A stretch of DNA of 64,000 bases from the NCBI RefSeq assembly GCF_025150565.1, contig NZ_CP102283.1, positions 868,001 through 932,000 of the forward strand, written 5' to 3'. Positions 62,808-64,000 of the stretch are shown one piece after another (position 1 is the first letter of the stretch; the number at the start of each line of letters is the position of its first letter). Under the pieces are notes generated by a model. The model saw nothing but the letters and a program-made list of their open reading frames with translations. It ran no database searches and had not been told where the DNA came from. Source of the DNA: Granulicatella adiacens ATCC 49175. GTDB lineage: Bacteria; Bacillota; Bacilli; Lactobacillales; Aerococcaceae. The translations under genes were made by a program, and so were the position numbers.

Positions 62808-64000
62808 ATGTACACGCAGATGATTCTTGGCGCAATTGCAGGACTCAGTTTATTCTTATATGGGATGCAATTGATGGGCGATGGATTACAAAAAGTTGCA
62901 GGTGAAGGATTAAAAGGAATCATACGTAGATTAACAAAAAATCGTTTGATGTCCGTATTAGTAGGGATGTTTGTAACTACTATTATTCAGAGCTCTTCAG
63001 CAACGACAGTAATGGTTGTTGGTTTCGTAAATGCCGGTCTTATGACACTCGCTCAAGCGGTTGGAGTTGTCTTCGGGGCCAATATTGGAACGACCATTAC
63101 AGGACAAATGGTTTCCTTTAATTTATCACAATGGGCACCGATTGTCATAGCTGCTGGTTTAGTGGCTAACATGCTAACGAAAAATCCAAAAGTAAAAGAA
63201 GCGAGTGAAATCTTTATAGGTTTTGGGATTCTATTTATCGGGATGAGTACATTAAGTAACTCACTAGAACCTTTAAAAGAATTACCTGAATTTACAAACT
63301 GGATTCTTCAATATGGTAGTAACCCTTTTATTGGAGTTGGAATTGGTCTGTTAATGACACTTGTATTGCAAAGTTCATCAGCAACCATTGGGGTATTAAT
63401 TGCTCTTGCCAGTCAAGGTGTTCTTCCAATTACAACCGCTGTGTTTATCATCTTTGGTGATAACATCGGAACGTGTACGACCGCATTAATTAGTAGTTTA
63501 GGTACTTCTCGCCGAGGAAAACAAGTAGCTTTATTCCACTTAATGATTAATATCATTGGTACAATTTACTTCATGCTTTTCTTAAGTAACATTCTTGTGA
63601 ATGTCGTTGAAAGCATTGATCCAGGGAATGTGGCTCGACAAATTGCCAATGCGCATACGATTTTTAATATCGTAAATGTAATTATCTTATTCCCATTCAC
63701 AAATCTTCTAGTGAAATTAATCCAAATGATTATTCCAGATGGGGAAGATGAAGAAGAAAGCATTACGCGTTATCTTGATAAACGCATTTTGGTTACTCCT
63801 TCAATTGCCTTAGAAAATACCATGTATGAATTTGCGGCAATGGCTCAAGAAACCATTCAAGCTCTTGATAATGCAGTAGGCGCAGCTCGTAACAGAGATA
63901 AAAAGCTTGTTAAAAAGGCACTTGAGAACGAGAAGAATATCAACGCTTATGAAAAAGCGATTGTTAAGTATTTAGTGGAAATTTCTCAACAAAAAGTTTC
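62808..64000 (+). CDS. Na/Pi cotransporter family protein, 3' end outside the window
   Basis: The frame runs to the right edge, giving the first 397 residues. It is a PNaS/NptA-type phosphate symporter with two repeats of the QSSSATTVMVVGF / LQSSSATIGVLIALA motif near residues 62 and 187, each preceded by membrane helices, and GDNIGTCTTALISSLG. After about 310 a soluble PhoU-like helical region begins (MYEFAAMAQETIQALDNAVGAARNRDKK). AAAGGAG lies ten bases before the ATG. The end is missing only because the window stops. Confidence 0.9.
   Translation, partial: MYTQMILGAIAGLSLFLYGMQLMGDGLQKVAGEGLKGIIRRLTKNRLMSVLVGMFVTTIIQSSSATTVMVVGFVNAGLMTLAQAVGVVFGANIGTTITGQMVSFNLSQWAPIVIAAGLVANMLTKNPKVKEASEIFIGFGILFIGMSTLSNSLEPLKELPEFTNWILQYGSNPFIGVGIGLLMTLVLQSSSATIGVLIALASQGVLPITTAVFIIFGDNIGTCTTALISSLGTSRRGKQVALFHLMINIIGTIYFMLFLSNILVNVVESIDPGNVARQIANAHTIFNIVNVIILFPFTNLLVKLIQMIIPDGEDEEESITRYLDKRILVTPSIALENTMYEFAAMAQETIQALDNAVGAARNRDKKLVKKALENEKNINAYEKAIVKYLVEISQQKV

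Overview
The window reads as a chromosomal core segment of a low-GC Gram-positive bacterium of the order Lactobacillales. The evidence is the gene content and order: rnc-smc-ftsY, gpsB-rnpB-ypsC, rel-dtd, rarA-iscS-mnmA-recD2, a mannose-family PTS with a DUF956 gene, a DUF1831 gene beside iscS, pyruvate formate-lyase, and A/T-rich intergenic regions with AGGAGG-type ribosome sites. A Carnobacteriaceae/Granulicatella-like organism is a reasonable guess but cannot be proved from this sequence alone. No IS element, prophage, integrase, CRISPR array or replication origin was seen.

Layout. Positions 1-5.5 kb hold an RNA-modification and repair operon (tlyA, recN, a glycerophosphodiesterase, miaA, hflX). 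5.5-12.6 kb holds rnc-smc, then a Cof-type phosphatase, ftsY and a Bax-inhibitor-1 membrane protein. 12.7-18.2 kb holds guaC, an unknown acidic protein, the D,D-carboxypeptidase dacA, and a reverse-strand pair (TVP38-type membrane protein and CpoA-like glycolipid glycosyltransferase). 18.3-25.7 kb holds an alcohol dehydrogenase, uvrC, an amino-acid ABC binding protein and permease without an ATPase, a DEAD-box helicase, an rRNA methyltransferase and small unknown genes. A tRNA-Arg(UCU) with a perfect consensus promoter follows, then pflB and pflA with a Rex-like operator.

29.4-43 kb holds ppaC, a VOC protein with two YitT membrane proteins, a secreted CHAP hydrolase with five wall-binding modules, the mannose PTS operon manXYZ-manO, a diacylglycerol-kinase-family gene, an unusual protein with a formylglycine-enzyme-like C-terminus, and clpB under CtsR-type operators. 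43-50.6 kb holds a THUMP methyltransferase, RNase P RNA, gpsB, prmA-rsmE, rel-dtd, a universal stress protein and a probable 6S RNA. 50.6-57.6 kb holds rarA, iscS, a DUF1831 gene, a lone reverse-strand HTH regulator, mnmA and recD2. 57.7-64 kb holds pheB, a HAD phosphatase, a MATE exporter, a CPBP protease, a DUF1858/DUF438 pair and a truncated Na/Pi cotransporter.

The genes mostly serve housekeeping: tRNA and rRNA modification, ribosome stress control (Rel, HflX, ClpB, 6S RNA), chromosome and repair functions, wall synthesis, and mixed-acid fermentation fed by a sugar PTS. I found no clear undescribed multi-gene system. The best leads are regulatory (a Rex-like site at pflB, an inverted repeat in the man leader, a 26-bp palindrome before rnpB, a possible CTG start) and a few unusual proteins (FGE-like protein, orphan HTH gene, modular CHAP hydrolase).
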